From Echinostoma caproni (lineage: Eukaryota; Platyhelminthes; Trematoda; Plagiorchiida; Echinostomatidae): a stretch of DNA of 64,000 bases. The stretch is from positions 1 to 64,000 of the forward strand of contig UZAN01039637.1 in NCBI GenBank assembly GCA_900618425.1, in the 5' to 3' direction. A model generated the notes under the pieces. The model did not search any database. It had not been told where the DNA came from and was given only the letters and a program-made list of their open reading frames with translations. Shown piece by piece: positions 28,291 to 39,895 of this stretch. A program made the translations under genes and the position numbers. Position 1 is the first letter of the stretch, and every line of letters starts with the position of its first letter.

Positions 28291-30116
28291 GAGGACTGGT
28301 CTGTATGCATGGTCTCAAATCGTCAGAGCTAAGTAAACTGAATTCCTCTAGATGACACCCATATCTCCCGATCAACTACACTTGCCCAACACGTATATAT
28401 ATTGTTTATATGACCTCTCTTGGTAGGAATAATATGAATGCTCTTATACAGTAAAAATGAACGCGTTCTGTGTTTAAGGGGACAAATTCTTTCATTATAA
28501 CACTTGCACTTTGTCTGACACTGGTATTAGCTTACTTTGTCATGCATTCTAGCCGCATACCCAGTTTATCATGACAACATTGATTGCTATCGACCAGCTC
28601 GCGAAATATGGATCTCAGATTTTTTTCGTATCACACAAACAGAGAGGAACAGAGATAGATTTCGTAGTGAGAACATTTTTTCCGGGAATAGTGGTTACCA
28701 GATATTACCAAATCAATCATCAAGTGTGAAACAAACAGCCTTTATGTACAATAGTAAACAGAACACCAGGCAACATTCAATCTAATGAATGGGCCACGTG
28801 GAAAATTTATCAAAATTCACAGTTATGTGTTTGCACCGAAATCAGCATTGCTTAATGCAAATGGGTCAGGTTTGAATTTATTGCTATGAAAATGAAAATC
28901 ATCTTGTCAGGTCCCTCCGTCTGAGCTCTGCAGATGTCTGATTCAAGTCGAACGACGATTTCTTCATTATCTCAGATTTTAAAGATTGCGTATTGGACTT
29001 AATCACGCAAATTTGCCGTGATTTCGAATGATTTACGTGCAAATGAGAGAAGCATATGAACGAAAATGATGACACCCCCACAAAATACAATCGGGTTTGT
29101 AATTCCTGTTAATTGCTATGCTTCGCAACGTGAAAAGTTTGGTTTTGTGATTTCAGCTGTCTATGTTCAACTGGATTTTCTACGGTATTTGTCCCAAGAT
29201 GAATTATCTTATTCCGAATAAACGGAAATATTTCTAAGACCGGACCAGCATTATCCGTTTCAAGTGAACTCACGATTTATTCTGAGTTTTCGACAGAGAA
29301 GAAAAACGAAACGGATTTTCACGAATTTTCGATTCCAAGTCTAACCATCTTCAGAAAAAGAGAAACTGTAGCGTCTTCATTCATTTGCGAAAAAGAAACC
29401 CTAACCCCGATGACTATCGATCTTGTGAATACTTTTCCTCACGGATCAAAAAACCATTTCCTGTTCCTATGCTCCGGTGTTCTTTGTGTGTACCTTTTGA
29501 TGAATCAGTGAAGCAAGCGGTGAACGGTTGAGGTTGAGCATTGGTGAAAAATGAAAATGAATGATTTCTGCCTAACCAAAGTCTATGATATGCGGATGTT
29601 CATAATGCAACATGGTCTGAATACAATCAACAAATAAGAATTTTATGGGAAGGACAAATAAATTGAAACAGAATAGAAAATGCGATCAAGCATATTTAAT
29701 CGCTAGGGTATTCACGTAAACTTTCCTGGTGGAATAAATGCTTTATGTTGGGGACTAACACACACTACTACTTACTAGTTCACCGATGAGCTACCAAATG
29801 GTTATCGCTGTTTAATGTTTGTGAATTCCGATCAAAAGCAGCTCTTTCATGCATGGTTGCGTCGACTTCCCACAAACGCACTACATTTGGCTTCAATCAA
29901 CATTTTTCTAACAGTCAGTTCATCGCTATCAGTCCAAAAATGAACTGATGAAATCGTATTATGATGATGATTATGATCACTGACACTTCAGTGGAATTGA
30001 ATTGGAAATTTGATTCAGAATCCGTGCGAGCTACTTCGAACAGTGGTAAAAAATGCGCTTTCCATGAACTGGCTCCCGGCAGGAAAGAAAATTTGTAATA
30101 ATGATAATCTTTAATG

Positions 30117-30385
30117 AAAGCGAAACTCGAGTTTGGTGTTTTGAGAAAGTGCAACTGACAGATTGAACTGTGGATTTGGGGTGAAGATGAAGTGTGAAGA
30201 ATGGTCAGCCGATATCGGTGGTTGTCATTGAGTGGTTAAGTTCATCAAAAGAGCCACCGGATTTTCCTATAGTTTCAAAAACGCCTAGGGGCGCCCATCC
30301 TCTGCACTACCTGATTTCCCCAGGGCAGTCTTTGTATGGGTGCGGCCGCCAGTGTGAAAATCAGCTGCTTATTTTGTGTACACTA
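30117..30385 (+). repeat. Composite tRNA-derived SINE region (body, head, tail)
   Basis: The segment 30117-30207 is a diverged copy of the SINE body at 54073-54163. It is followed, not preceded, by a tRNA-like head: TGGTTAAGTTC at 30233-30243 (9 of 11 to the A box) and GTTTCAAAAAC at 30272-30282 (9 of 11 to the B box). A tail at 30341-30377 (CGGCCGCCAGTGTGAAAATC, then AGCTG and TTTTGT) resembles the tail of the copy at 23380-23436. The order suggests two SINE units side by side, or a dimer. Divergence is high, so the exact limits are uncertain. Confidence 0.5.
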
Positions 30386-30980
30386 AGAACGGAAAAGAAA
30401 GAGAAAACATTCAGTCATTAGTTAGTTTATTGCCTATAGGAAAGTTGGCTTGCTCAAGTCCTTATTGACATAAAAAGGTAACCTCGTTTGAAAACCAATG
30501 CCCTTAATCAAGTCTGACTTTGATCAATGAACCTGGTAAAGTTGAAGCCTTGTTCGTCATGCCTTTTCCAGTTGTTTTCGAACCTGAGATCACTTACTGG
30601 CCCTTGTATTACTTAATATTAACCTTAAACAGGTGTTGCCTGTAAAACGTTCCGATCCATACTCCAGTGTATCCTGTGTGCTTCACAACGTCAACACACA
30701 TGAAGTTGCCAGAATGCTTATCCATCAAAAAATGCTTTAATGCAATCTGTAAAATAAAAAGGTGACTTTGTGATACGGCAGTCGATAGTAAACTGTATTG
30801 TAGTTGAAAAAAATTATTCTACAGTTTGAAACAAGTCTGTAATTAGAAAAACGTCATTCTCAGGATAAGCTTCGAGATTTATCGATTTATCAAATAATGG
30901 AAGATGTTCGAATCCACGTAAACACGCAGTATCACCAACCGATCTTAACTTTTTCCAATGTCTTTCCTGCACCTGCATCT

Positions 30981-31106
30981 TGAAAGATTCTTACAAAGCG
31001 TCACGTAGTCAAGCAGTACTGGACACCAGCTTATGCGATTTTGGTTTGTCAGTTCAAATCTACACGCATTGCACTAGTTTTAAATATGTAGACTAAGAAT
31101 CTTTCA
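30981..31106. repeat. 13-bp inverted repeat with 100-base spacer
   Basis: TGAAAGATTCTTA at 30981-30993 and its exact complement TAAGAATCTTTCA at 31094-31106 face each other. They might be the ends of a small foldback element, but no target-site duplication is evident. Confidence 0.6.
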
Positions 31107-31586
31107 TCGGCTGTGATCCATTCTTCAAAAATGTGTTACACAAAACGCATGTAGATCTAAATACGTAATATTACCAACTAATGATTTTACCGATATTCAT
31201 ATTTTTTTCTCCATTGGGGTACGCAGTGCTTGAGATGGTGAGCATTCTGAAATTGATTTAACAAAATTCTCTGAAATGTGACTGCCTAAGCTACATACAT
31301 TTTCAAATTTATGCGCGCTAGTTCTTTTCTTCCGGGTAAAAACTATAAGTTCCGTTCACATATTTTGTGCTATGACTCAGATAGAACAAATTCTTTGGAC
31401 GAGAAGACATTCTGCTCAAGCGCAGACCTTATCCACGAGAACAACGGTAAAATAAGAGGTCCATGTTAACGCTGACTGATATGAAAACGTTTAAAGGTCT
31501 GGAAATAGCTCCTTCTACACAAGCAATCACAACGTTGTGGTCCACTAAGCCAGGCTCGTCAATGTTCATTTCGTACTGCAGCACTG

Positions 31587-31600
31587 GTGTGTGTGTGTGT
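31587..31600. repeat. (GT)7 microsatellite
   Basis: Uninterrupted GT run of 14 bases. Confidence 0.9.
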
Positions 31601-32509
31601 ATCTACGTTCTGTGATTAAAGGTTTACCATGCTAAATTCATGATGAACTTATTGAAGCATCATGTGAAATTACATAAATGAATTAGGCTATTATTTGTTC
31701 GCAAGCGCGTGTAGATACAGTCCTATAGAGTAAGAATGTCCGGTTGGGTGTGATCGGCCGTGTCCAAGAAAAGTAAATCATATTCACATCACTTGGGATG
31801 TGGTGTTGTAGCCTTGATTTGGACGATTTTCCTGCAAAAATCAATTGTGTAATGGGTGATGGAGTAAAGGGCAATTAGAGTAATACTATGGTACTCATTG
31901 GTCTGATTTTGCATGAAACTGATTATACATGCTGTGCAAATAAGGGCTATTCTTTTGGGGATTGAACTTGCACTAGAAAAGAGGTTTGATAAACAATGAA
32001 CGAACACCAACAATCATTCCTTTGTAGCCAAACTAAATGCGAAACCTGTTCCTCCGTCATTGTCTTTCAATAAGCGGTACTGCATCTCGTTCATCAAATC
32101 TCAACTCCTACTCAGTAAATAATTGTTTTTTTTTTAATTAATCACTACATACAGGATATTTTTACTGTCCGCTTGTATCCTCTGATACTTTATGGATAGA
32201 CACATTCACTTCGGATGTCATTAGCTTTTAGCTTCTTGAGATAGGCGGTTCCATTTAATGCTACTTTTTGGGCATTGAATTCAGTTTCACAATGTCCCAA
32301 ATTGCTGTCGACACTATAAATAATATCTTCAGGGAAGATCTAACGGTATTTGAAGCAAATAATACACCGTGCGCTGGACGTTAGTGGTGTTGCTTTACAC
32401 ATTGATAAATGAGTGGTATTCAATCTGGGGCTTTCAAGAGCTGTTTATGACTGGCGTTGAAGTGCAGAAACAACCAGTAGGTTATCATCCTTCTAGGTGC
32501 GTTATGGGT

Positions 32510-32575
32510 TTTGAGGGTTAAGCGGTTCAATTTGTTACTACTAGCATGCTCTGTGCTCCCAGGTTCGAAAAATGA
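32510..32575 (+). repeat. tRNA-like SINE head, degenerate
   Basis: GGGTTAAGCGG at 32515-32525 fits the A box at 10 of 11 positions, and GGTTCGAAAAA at 32562-32572 fits the B box except for its final CC. The 36-base spacing matches a tRNA promoter. It lies about 200 bases upstream of the CCAAT cluster, close enough to be an insertion at the edge of the NOS1AP promoter. Confidence 0.35.
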
Positions 32576-32741
32576 ATCATGCTAACGGTAACCAGGTGTT
32601 ATGCGAAATTAATTTTATTTTGTCCTGCTTAACACGTGTTGTGCTACGGCATAGGCATGAACCATGCTGTATTATGATTTGTTCCCTTACCATCGAATCT
32701 TTGGTTTTATTTACAGTTCGGTGATCATTTAATGTTTAACC

Positions 32742-32853
32742 CCAATCGGTTCATTCAGGTTTCATGATAGCATACTGAACCAATCAAAACAGAGATGGGC
32801 AATCTTATTCTGATTGGTCGAGAAATGGGCCAATCAGAACGATAAATATTATC
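32742..32853 (+). promoter_or_regulatory. Candidate NOS1AP promoter: four CCAAT boxes and a GATA palindrome
   Basis: CCAAT boxes lie at 32742-32746, 32780-32784 and 32830-32834 on the + strand, with a reverse one (ATTGG) at 32813-32817. The last two form a perfect 10-bp inverted repeat: TTCTGATTGG at 32808-32817 and CCAATCAGAA at 32830-32839, with a 12-base spacer. Directly downstream, 32841-32853 reads GATAA-ATA-TTATC, a short inverted repeat that holds two opposed GATA sites and could also serve as an AT-rich TATA-like element. CCAAT pairs are typical NF-Y targets in animal promoters. The cluster sits about 430-520 bases upstream of the NOS1AP start codon on the same strand. No transcription start can be fixed from sequence alone. 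Confidence 0.5.
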
Positions 32854-32874
32854 CCAGAGTGATTAGTTGAATCG

Positions 32875-33262
32875 TTTTCGGACAATTTAACTCACTCTCG
32901 TGTGCGCTCGCTCTCTGGTTCATACACGTGTGTTATGCGTGCCCGTTTCGAAGTGGATTACCATGCCTCAGTTGTGATCTTCATCCAGAGGTGTTCTTTC
33001 ATTTTCGTCATCCTGTGCCCCGTCCTGTGAAATCCCTGCATTTAAAGAAACGAACAAACAGAAAAGGAACTAGAACAAACAGTCAAAAGCTGCATCACAA
33101 AAAACATGCTCGACTAAGTTTTTGAAAGCAACGATGAGGATAAAAGCTTGACTGTGTCACTTTGTTTGCGTCATATTCCAGCGACGAGATAGTTTTTTGA
33201 ACAAATTAGTAGATAACGAACTGTGAAAGAAACCTGGTGATTTTCAGCTCATCAGTTAAACA
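32875..33262 (+). other. Presumed 5' leader of NOS1AP
   Basis: The stretch between the CCAAT cluster and the start codon holds no open frame joined to the NOS1AP exon; an in-frame TAA lies two codons before the ATG. It contains upstream ATGs, for example near 32936, in other frames. The sequence GATTTTCAG ending at 33247 resembles a splice acceptor, so the leader may be spliced with the coding exon starting at 33248. Transcript boundaries are inferred. Confidence 0.35.
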
Positions 33263-33373
33263 ATGCCCTTCCGGCGGCGCACGTATGATTTCATGTTAGA
33301 TGACGGCCTGGATACGCGAATTCCCGTTTACAGTGATGAAGTTTTCAAGCAGGGGATTCACTTCTGTGCCAAG
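33263..33373 (+). CDS. NOS1AP: NOS1AP (CAPON) orthologue, first coding exon
   Basis: This exon encodes 37 residues that match the N-terminus of NOS1AP/CAPON, the cytoplasmic adaptor that binds neuronal nitric oxide synthase through a C-terminal PDZ ligand and other partners through an N-terminal PTB domain. Visible family features are MP at 1-2, DDG at 13-15, DTRIP at 17-21, DE at 25-26, F28, QGI at 30-32, F34 and AK at 36-37, which lead into the first PTB strand. The start is well supported: A lies at -3 and an in-frame TAA sits at 33257-33259. The exon ends in phase 0 at AAG followed by GTGAGT, a strong donor. Only the beginning of the gene is present; the rest of the PTB domain and the C-terminal half are not recognised in the window. 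The family assignment rests on motif recognition by eye. Another PTB protein is possible, but this N-terminal pattern is characteristic of NOS1AP. Confidence 0.82.
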
Positions 33374-34304
33374 GTGAGTCCGTGAAAAAAATAAAACAAA
33401 CGACGTAACACGGTGGGAGGGGATGTTGCTGTATCGTTGTTCTTGTTGACCTGTACTCCAAATTCCTGATATATTATTCATTTTTAGAGTTCTAATTTTG
33501 TTTGCTGTTGCCTGTGATGGTCGATTCATGGAACCTTTCATCTGATTAATAATCTAATACTTAGATATTTCATTCAAAACTCAAAAATTTCAATATTTGA
33601 CAATTCGGTTATCTCGGGTTGAGTTATAATACCCCAACGCTCATCGCATATAGACAAATTACAGTTACTGTATGATGGTGTGGACGGTATATGCGGCTTA
33701 TATGCTTATGATATAATAACGGGCACCCTGGAATCTTGTTGTGATTCCGGTGAGAATGTCTGATTTGGAGATAGGTTAACAAAGGGAACCACTAAGCCTC
33801 ATTTGTGCAAGGCAATTCATTATCTCGTTTTCGATAACTTCTTCTGGTTAATTCAGTTATACACAGGTATTTACCAAACTCGTGGAGCATCCTGATTTTC
33901 GTTACATTTGTAGTTGTGAAGAAATGTACAAATATTGCCAGAATGAATATGCGTTAACTGGACCGTAAGAAAGTAGTGAGGAGTGTTGTCCAATTCTTTT
34001 GTATGCTTATGTTCCGCAAGCTACATAGACAGGACGATCAGGCCGTTATATCGTACAATCAAAGAACACAAACCGGCTTGGTTAAACCCAGGAACCACAG
34101 AGATAATTTTGAGTGCAATTCCGGCGAACCTAGCAGATACCTGACATCAGATACTTGAAAATGCGTCTAAAATAATTTACACGATACCCCCAAACCCTAC
34201 GACAGTGCTATCTTGCGACAGCAGAGGTGAAATAAACAAAGATATTGTGACCAACTCTATGCTCACGAAAGCAATTTGCTACAGCCTTACGGCAACCCCG
34301 GCCC

Positions 34305-34372
34305 TGACCCGACACAGAACGTCAGTGCACCCGTGACCTTTCTCGTCACCCCTTGACCTACGTGTGTGACCT
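34305..34372 (+). promoter_or_regulatory. Cluster of TGACC half-sites in the NOS1AP first intron
   Basis: TGACCC at 34305-34310 is followed by TGACCT at 34334-34339, 34354-34359 and 34367-34372, all in the same direction. TGACCT is the complement of AGGTCA, the nuclear-receptor half-site, and the last copy reads GCAAGGTCA on the minus strand, close to an extended monomer site. The cluster lies about 0.9-1.0 kb after exon 1, where intronic enhancers are common. A pyrimidine-rich tract follows (about 34370-34520). The spacing (14 and 7) is not that of a standard dimer element, so binding is speculative. Confidence 0.2.
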
Positions 34373-35339
34373 TGCCTTTACTGCATCATCCCTCTTACCC
34401 TCACTTCTTTCCTGTTTCCCGATTCCCTAATCTAAACCACCGAATAAAAATTTTTGATTTCACGTCTTTCTCAACCATTTCTCATCACTTCCGTACCGTC
34501 CAATCCACGTATATTCATTCTGAGATTATTTGTTGCCAATTTGTTCACTAGATATGAATAACTGTATTAGCCAGAGGAAGAAGTGATCGGAAACTAGCTT
34601 GTTCGCTGCTCGTGCTGCTCTGTGAATGTCACTTTGAGAATTTTCAGTGAATTCAGAATCCACTCACTTCTGTGTTTGATGCTGTGCTGTACACGAAATG
34701 GTAATATAGATCGTGAATGGATTAGGGGTAAAGTTACACCCAAAATATTGATCAATTGTAATGGGTTAACCGATCGAGCATGGGAAAACGTGGAACGTCG
34801 CCTGACAGTTTGGATTTGGTTGTTGCTTTATTCAATACGTCATCTTCCAAATAAGATAGAGATACCGCGAGATTCAAATACCGGGTAGATTACCGGAAAT
34901 GGTGGAAGGGATGTCAAAATAAATCCAACCAGAGATTGCCTCCTGTTGTTCGCCTTTTAAAATCAGCATCCTTTGTTAGTTAGATGGCCTATCAAAGATG
35001 GTTGTTAACAAAACAGAGTAGATTACGTTTGGCTTATTCGTCACATTCCCTGTTAGGTTAGTCGGCGGCCTTGATAGACAAAAATTCACAATCCTCGAAG
35101 CACCATGGTTTGCGATGCAAGTATTATCAGTAAGTGTATTCCAGTATTCAATGCTTATAAACACCGAAACTCCATTGTTCACTCCAATGTGGCAGCTATC
35201 TAGCTATCCCTGGTTAACCGATTGCACGCACACATGTTTGATGAGTGTCAAATTTCATTTGTTTGCCTCATGGCAAGATATACAAAATGATGGATGAAAA
35301 AATGGCATGTAGCAAACGTTCAAATAGAGGTTTGCATGA

Positions 35340-35525
35340 TTAAAGTATCTCCAAGTCCAAAATAGAACAGTGATCAGTCATTAAGTTTGCCTTGATTAGT
35401 AGAGCACAGTTGCACTGAATAAACGTTTTGGGACGAGTCGTGATTCTCCATCTGATAACATCTATATCACCGATATCTTCACTAAGTGAGGTCGGCCCCT
35501 TCTTGGCTCTCAAACCAATATTCAA
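35340..35525 (-). CDS. Unrecognised candidate terminal exon on the minus strand
   Basis: On the minus strand the frame opens just after an acceptor-like ACCTCTTTACATAG (ending near 35527) and runs 61 codons to TAA. Composition is coding-like, with RAKKGPTSLSEDIGDIDVIR near the start and TDHCSILDLEIL at the end. No AATAAA is seen close downstream and no domain is recognised. It is antisense to the presumed NOS1AP intron. Confidence 0.18.
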   Translation of the reverse strand: MNIGLRAKKGPTSLSEDIGDIDVIRWRITTRPKTFIQCNCALLIKANLMTDHCSILDLEIL

Positions 35526-38336
35526 CTATGTAAAGAGGTTACCGTTGACGACAGCAAATGACCATTACTAAGGGTACGTCTTCTTTGTAGCTAACAAATC
35601 TTCATGATTGATATCGAGCTATCATCATGTGAAAGTCGGTGTTCGTTTTCTAACGGATGTAAACGCAAATTTTCTCAAATAGATTTGGCCAGAAGACAAA
35701 TTAGGTTTCAACTCAAAAAGCCTAATTTTCTCAATTCAATTGGTTGTCAATTGTTTCATCTGCTAACGAGTGCTGCTAGGCAATTTTTTGTGTGATATTT
35801 CCATGAGGAATTCAACCAATTCAACCAAATTGGTGTACAGAAAAACTGTTTCTCTTTAGCCTCAACTCAGAGTTCAGACCAAGGGTGTATGTCATTCACT
35901 TTGTTGGCCGTAAAGCGCCATCCGAAACTAGAATGATCACCTTCGCCAATTAGCTAAAATGAATGTGAGCACCCGGGATAGCGCTTTCTTTTCAAATGAA
36001 AGTGTCACTTTGAGTCAGGGTGCTAACTTTCTGCTTCTCTGAAAGGGTATCGCTTCAACTCGTCCTTGTTACGGGAATTAATCTGTTCCCATTTTGCATA
36101 AAGTGTAATCTCCAATCGCAACAATGAAGTGTTTCGTCTATCTTGTGTAGATATTTCCTTTCCCAAATATTGAATGGCAACCCGAAACAAACCAGTAACA
36201 CATCTTCATGGGTTTTGGTAACACAAACGCCAGAAACACGGCATTTTGTCGATTTGTTTTCTACGGCCGACCGGTAAACTGCACGTGGTCCGAGCTATCG
36301 TGTGTTGCAATGCACTAGTTTATGGTCACCAGGTCCTCAACCAGGAACCCAACTGCACTATGCGGTAGATGGTGGAATGCTTGGTGTAGTAACTATCTAA
36401 TGGTGGGCACGGAGGTCTAGGCAGAGCCTGGGCTGGTTGAACAGACACGCTCACAATAAACAGAAAAAGAGGGAGTCGTGTTTTCCGGAATTGATCCAAT
36501 TTCTTTGGCTCCACAGCACCGTATATATAACGCTCCCTCGAGTTCTGCTAGAATTCAGTAACATATTTTGGATATCTACCAACAGGGAACTGCGTTCACC
36601 ACACATATTTGGCCAAGTAGGTTCGGAATGATCACTGAATCCGAATCCAAAGCTCTTTGATCAACCTGCTTAGTTGTCTTAACGTTAGTGAAAAAATTTG
36701 CGTTACAAATAACAGGGAAAATTCCAGACATCCTCGATGTTAAAGGACTGGAAATCAAATAAGTACTAAATAGGGTTTCGGTGTCAAACATTTACGCGTG
36801 GACTACACATTCAATGGGTGGGAGAGGGACACGCAAAGCAAAACATAACTCACATTCATCAGAACTTCCAGGTGCCGAAGTGCACTAGTTTTGGGGGCTA
36901 CATTTTTACCCTCAGACATTATTTACCCATTATTTACTCATAGATGAGGATGATGTTTTTGTGATTGATCAACCGTTGACGACAACATGGGTATGAAGAA
37001 GAAACAACCAACTGTCAGTCCCTCATATTATTCACCCTTCAACTTGAATTGGTTTCGTCTAAAAAACGTAAGTGACTCATTGGTTTGCTTAGAACGACAA
37101 ATTAAGTGCACTGGGACTTCATAGGGCGTAGACGAACTAAAACTATGGTTGATGATAATTGATAAGAATGTATATAATACAGTTAGTTACAGGGGAATAT
37201 GGATTACGTATACGAGTGCGAGGCACTACGTGTAATTCTCGGATTCGAATGGCACACACGCATAGAAGAGTGCGCATGCATTTTTCATCGCTGCCGTTAT
37301 AGGCATGGTTCACCAAAACCCTGTCACCACCATCGAACTTTGGTGTAGGTCAGATTATGCCCTCGTAGAAATGAATACCACACCTAGATATATTGAGTAC
37401 ACTGGGGATTTTCACATCACAATGCAGTACTTCCAGGTTACTGTTTGTGGTTCGTCCAGCGAGATTCTTTGGAGACACTGTAAGGATAAACTGACACAAA
37501 CTTTGAACAATGCTGAAAGTTGCACACGTTTTGATATACATCGCAATGAAAATGCTTTTAAAACTGCATTTACTGACAGCGACATTAGATAACGTGCTGG
37601 TGTAGAAAATTCAAACTCAGTGCCTGCTGTTTTTTTATCCTGAACCGTGAGCGAAACTACTTTTGTTTTCAGGGGATCATTTGAGACTTAAAACCAAGCC
37701 CCCATTAATCCGGCAAAATGTGATTGATCTAGCGAACGAATGATAATTATCTTATCGTACAATGCGAAGTTTGGCCGCAAGGCGAGTGGCTCTTATGTAT
37801 TCATGAATACGGGAGGACCTGCAAACATTTCCCGATTTGTGTGCTGAAAAATGACTAACTCCAGGCTTCCATTATGAAACCAAAAATGTCGACCAATGCG
37901 TTAAATGTGCAGCACACAAAACATCGAACTTATTGAAAAATTCCTCTTATATACGGCAGATGCAAAGCAGATAATTATCTTATGGTTTCGTTTACATATA
38001 CTAATGCTCTTCCATTTACGTCATCAAACACCGTTTAAAGTAAGGTACCATGGATTGCGCAGGTGAACGGATTACGAATTTCAGCCATTTGATACATTTT
38101 TTTCTCTTCAATTGAAACCAAACGTACCANAGTGATTTATGATCAACCGATGCAGGCTACTGATCTATGCCCGTGGATCGTTCATCTGACTCCTGTCTCA
38201 TATAGCCGCTAACCATCTTTCTGTTCAGTTGATTATCTGTGTAACCTTTTGTGAAAGTTTATAATTCAATTGACAACCACTAAAATATATACGGTTTGTC
38301 AAAAGCTAAGTTCCGACTTGTGGCAGCGTATCTGTC

Positions 38337-38351
38337 GGGGCGGGGGGGGGN
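38337..38351. repeat. G-rich run interrupted by an unresolved base
   Basis: GGGG, C, nine G and then N at 38351. The unresolved base directly after a homopolymer suggests a sequencing or assembly stall. Confidence 0.8.
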
Positions 38352-39880
38352 ATAGGGGATGGGTAGGTGGGTGGAAAACGCGCCGTCTGGAACAAAATAA
38401 GATATAAGGAAATTTGGGTCGTTTTATTAATTATTTTTACCTGAAAATTCAACTTGTAAAACGCATCCGCTGATTGTCATGTGGTGAGAATATTTCTGTC
38501 ACCTCAGTAATCACATTGGTGTTTGTGTGTGAGCATGCAAGCGACCCCACTCTGATGTACTTATGAACTTCCACTAGGCATTGACTTCTGTCCCATGGAG
38601 TGTAAATGAAATGATACAGCATGTATGAAATTCAGGGAACATATGAAGGTCCCCACTCCCTACGTACTCAACGGTCTGTAGAGCCCGTAAATTATTGGAT
38701 CTCTCCTACTTCCTAAATAGATTTAGTTTATAAACTAAGATGGTGAAAATTTTTCCAAAAAATTGGAATACTTTTGAAAGTTTAAACGGTGAAACGACAT
38801 ACAATTTATCTGTGTTGAGTGTTTGCATCTCCGTTAAAAGGATAATTTTTAAATTACAGAACTTTTGTAAGCCTCGAAACCCGTTACAGATTCTCCATAC
38901 ACTTGTCCCTAGACTCCGCTAATTCCATCCCGCTTCAGGTTAGGTTTGTTTCTGCCAAAGCAAAACTAAGAACGGAAGAACCCATGCACTGTTAACGTCT
39001 TCTCCCTCCGTAATGTATTCACACTGACTAATGAAAGTGTGTGACCGGAGAGTGAACTGGTACGATTGCCTTCCATTTGCAGTCATTTCGGATAACAGAA
39101 TGGTCTGCAACAAACTCAGTTACTTTATGCACGATGGGCAAATTAAAAGAAAATTACGATAACGTTGTGCTTCTTCTGACTGCGATAAAACCGTAATATC
39201 ACCCGGCCTTTATGAATAAAAATATTGAAGCCATACGGAAACTGTTGAGTTATTTGTTTCTTCTAATTTTTTCGTTTCCCGAATGAATACTAATAGGTAC
39301 CTGCTCCTGATAATACATACTTAGCACAAACATTACAGCTCATGCCCTGGCGATAGGGTTGATATAAATATACCTGTACATACTAGCATCTTTACACCAC
39401 ATCACATGTGACTAATAGAATAGAATTGCAAGCTTATAAGTTTGAGGAAACGAAGTTGAGTTAAGTGGCCCACGCACAGCTATGCATTTTCTCTTCTTGT
39501 GGAAACAAACCGGTGCTTGGGGATTTAAATACACGGAAACAATAGCGTAATCCGTTAGGTAACTAGCAAACGTTCATTCTTAGCTGCCTACAACTGTTTT
39601 TTCTTCGCAAACCCTTTGCACCACTTGCTAGACGTGAGTTAACTGTTGGCTCGTTATCTAGTCAGACATTCCGCACAAATTACTATAACGCCATTTGTAA
39701 TGGGCACTCGTTGGAATAAAATCACCATATGTGTGCACAAAAGTAATGGAAATGGTGCGCACCGGAACACCTGAAAACAGCTGTCCAGCCTCCATTCCAT
39801 TCGATATATGAATCAGTTGAAGTCTATGCTTTACCAGAAAGCACTCCTAAATTCTGAAAACCAACACATGAAATACGTTC

Positions 39881-39895
39881 GTCTGTCTGTCTGTC
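39881..39895. repeat. (GTCT)n microsatellite
   Basis: Nearly four copies of the GTCT tetramer. Confidence 0.8.

Larger units (their letters stand above)
23531..30116. other. Gene-poor stretch
   Basis: Holds the partial SINE at about 27.5 kb, an AT microsatellite, and unresolved bases at 24445 and 26297. Two T-rich hydrophobic frames at 26661-27217 overlap at ATGA but look like base-composition effects. Confidence 0.45.
30386..32509. other. Gene-poor stretch upstream of NOS1AP
   Basis: Holds the 13-bp inverted repeat, a diverged 21-base direct repeat (30919-30939 and 31158-31178) and a GT microsatellite. No coding sequence is recognised. Confidence 0.45.

Noticed and set aside
28537..28785. 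Frame containing REIWISDFF, similar to REIWITEFY in the 61993-62505 frame
   Set aside because: The similarity does not extend beyond about ten residues, so a shared origin is unsupported.
30907..30917. TGTTCGAATCC, 10 of 11 to a Pol III B box; similarly TGTTCAAATCC at 5970-5980
   Set aside because: No A box at tRNA distance on the same strand, so neither is called as a tRNA-derived repeat.
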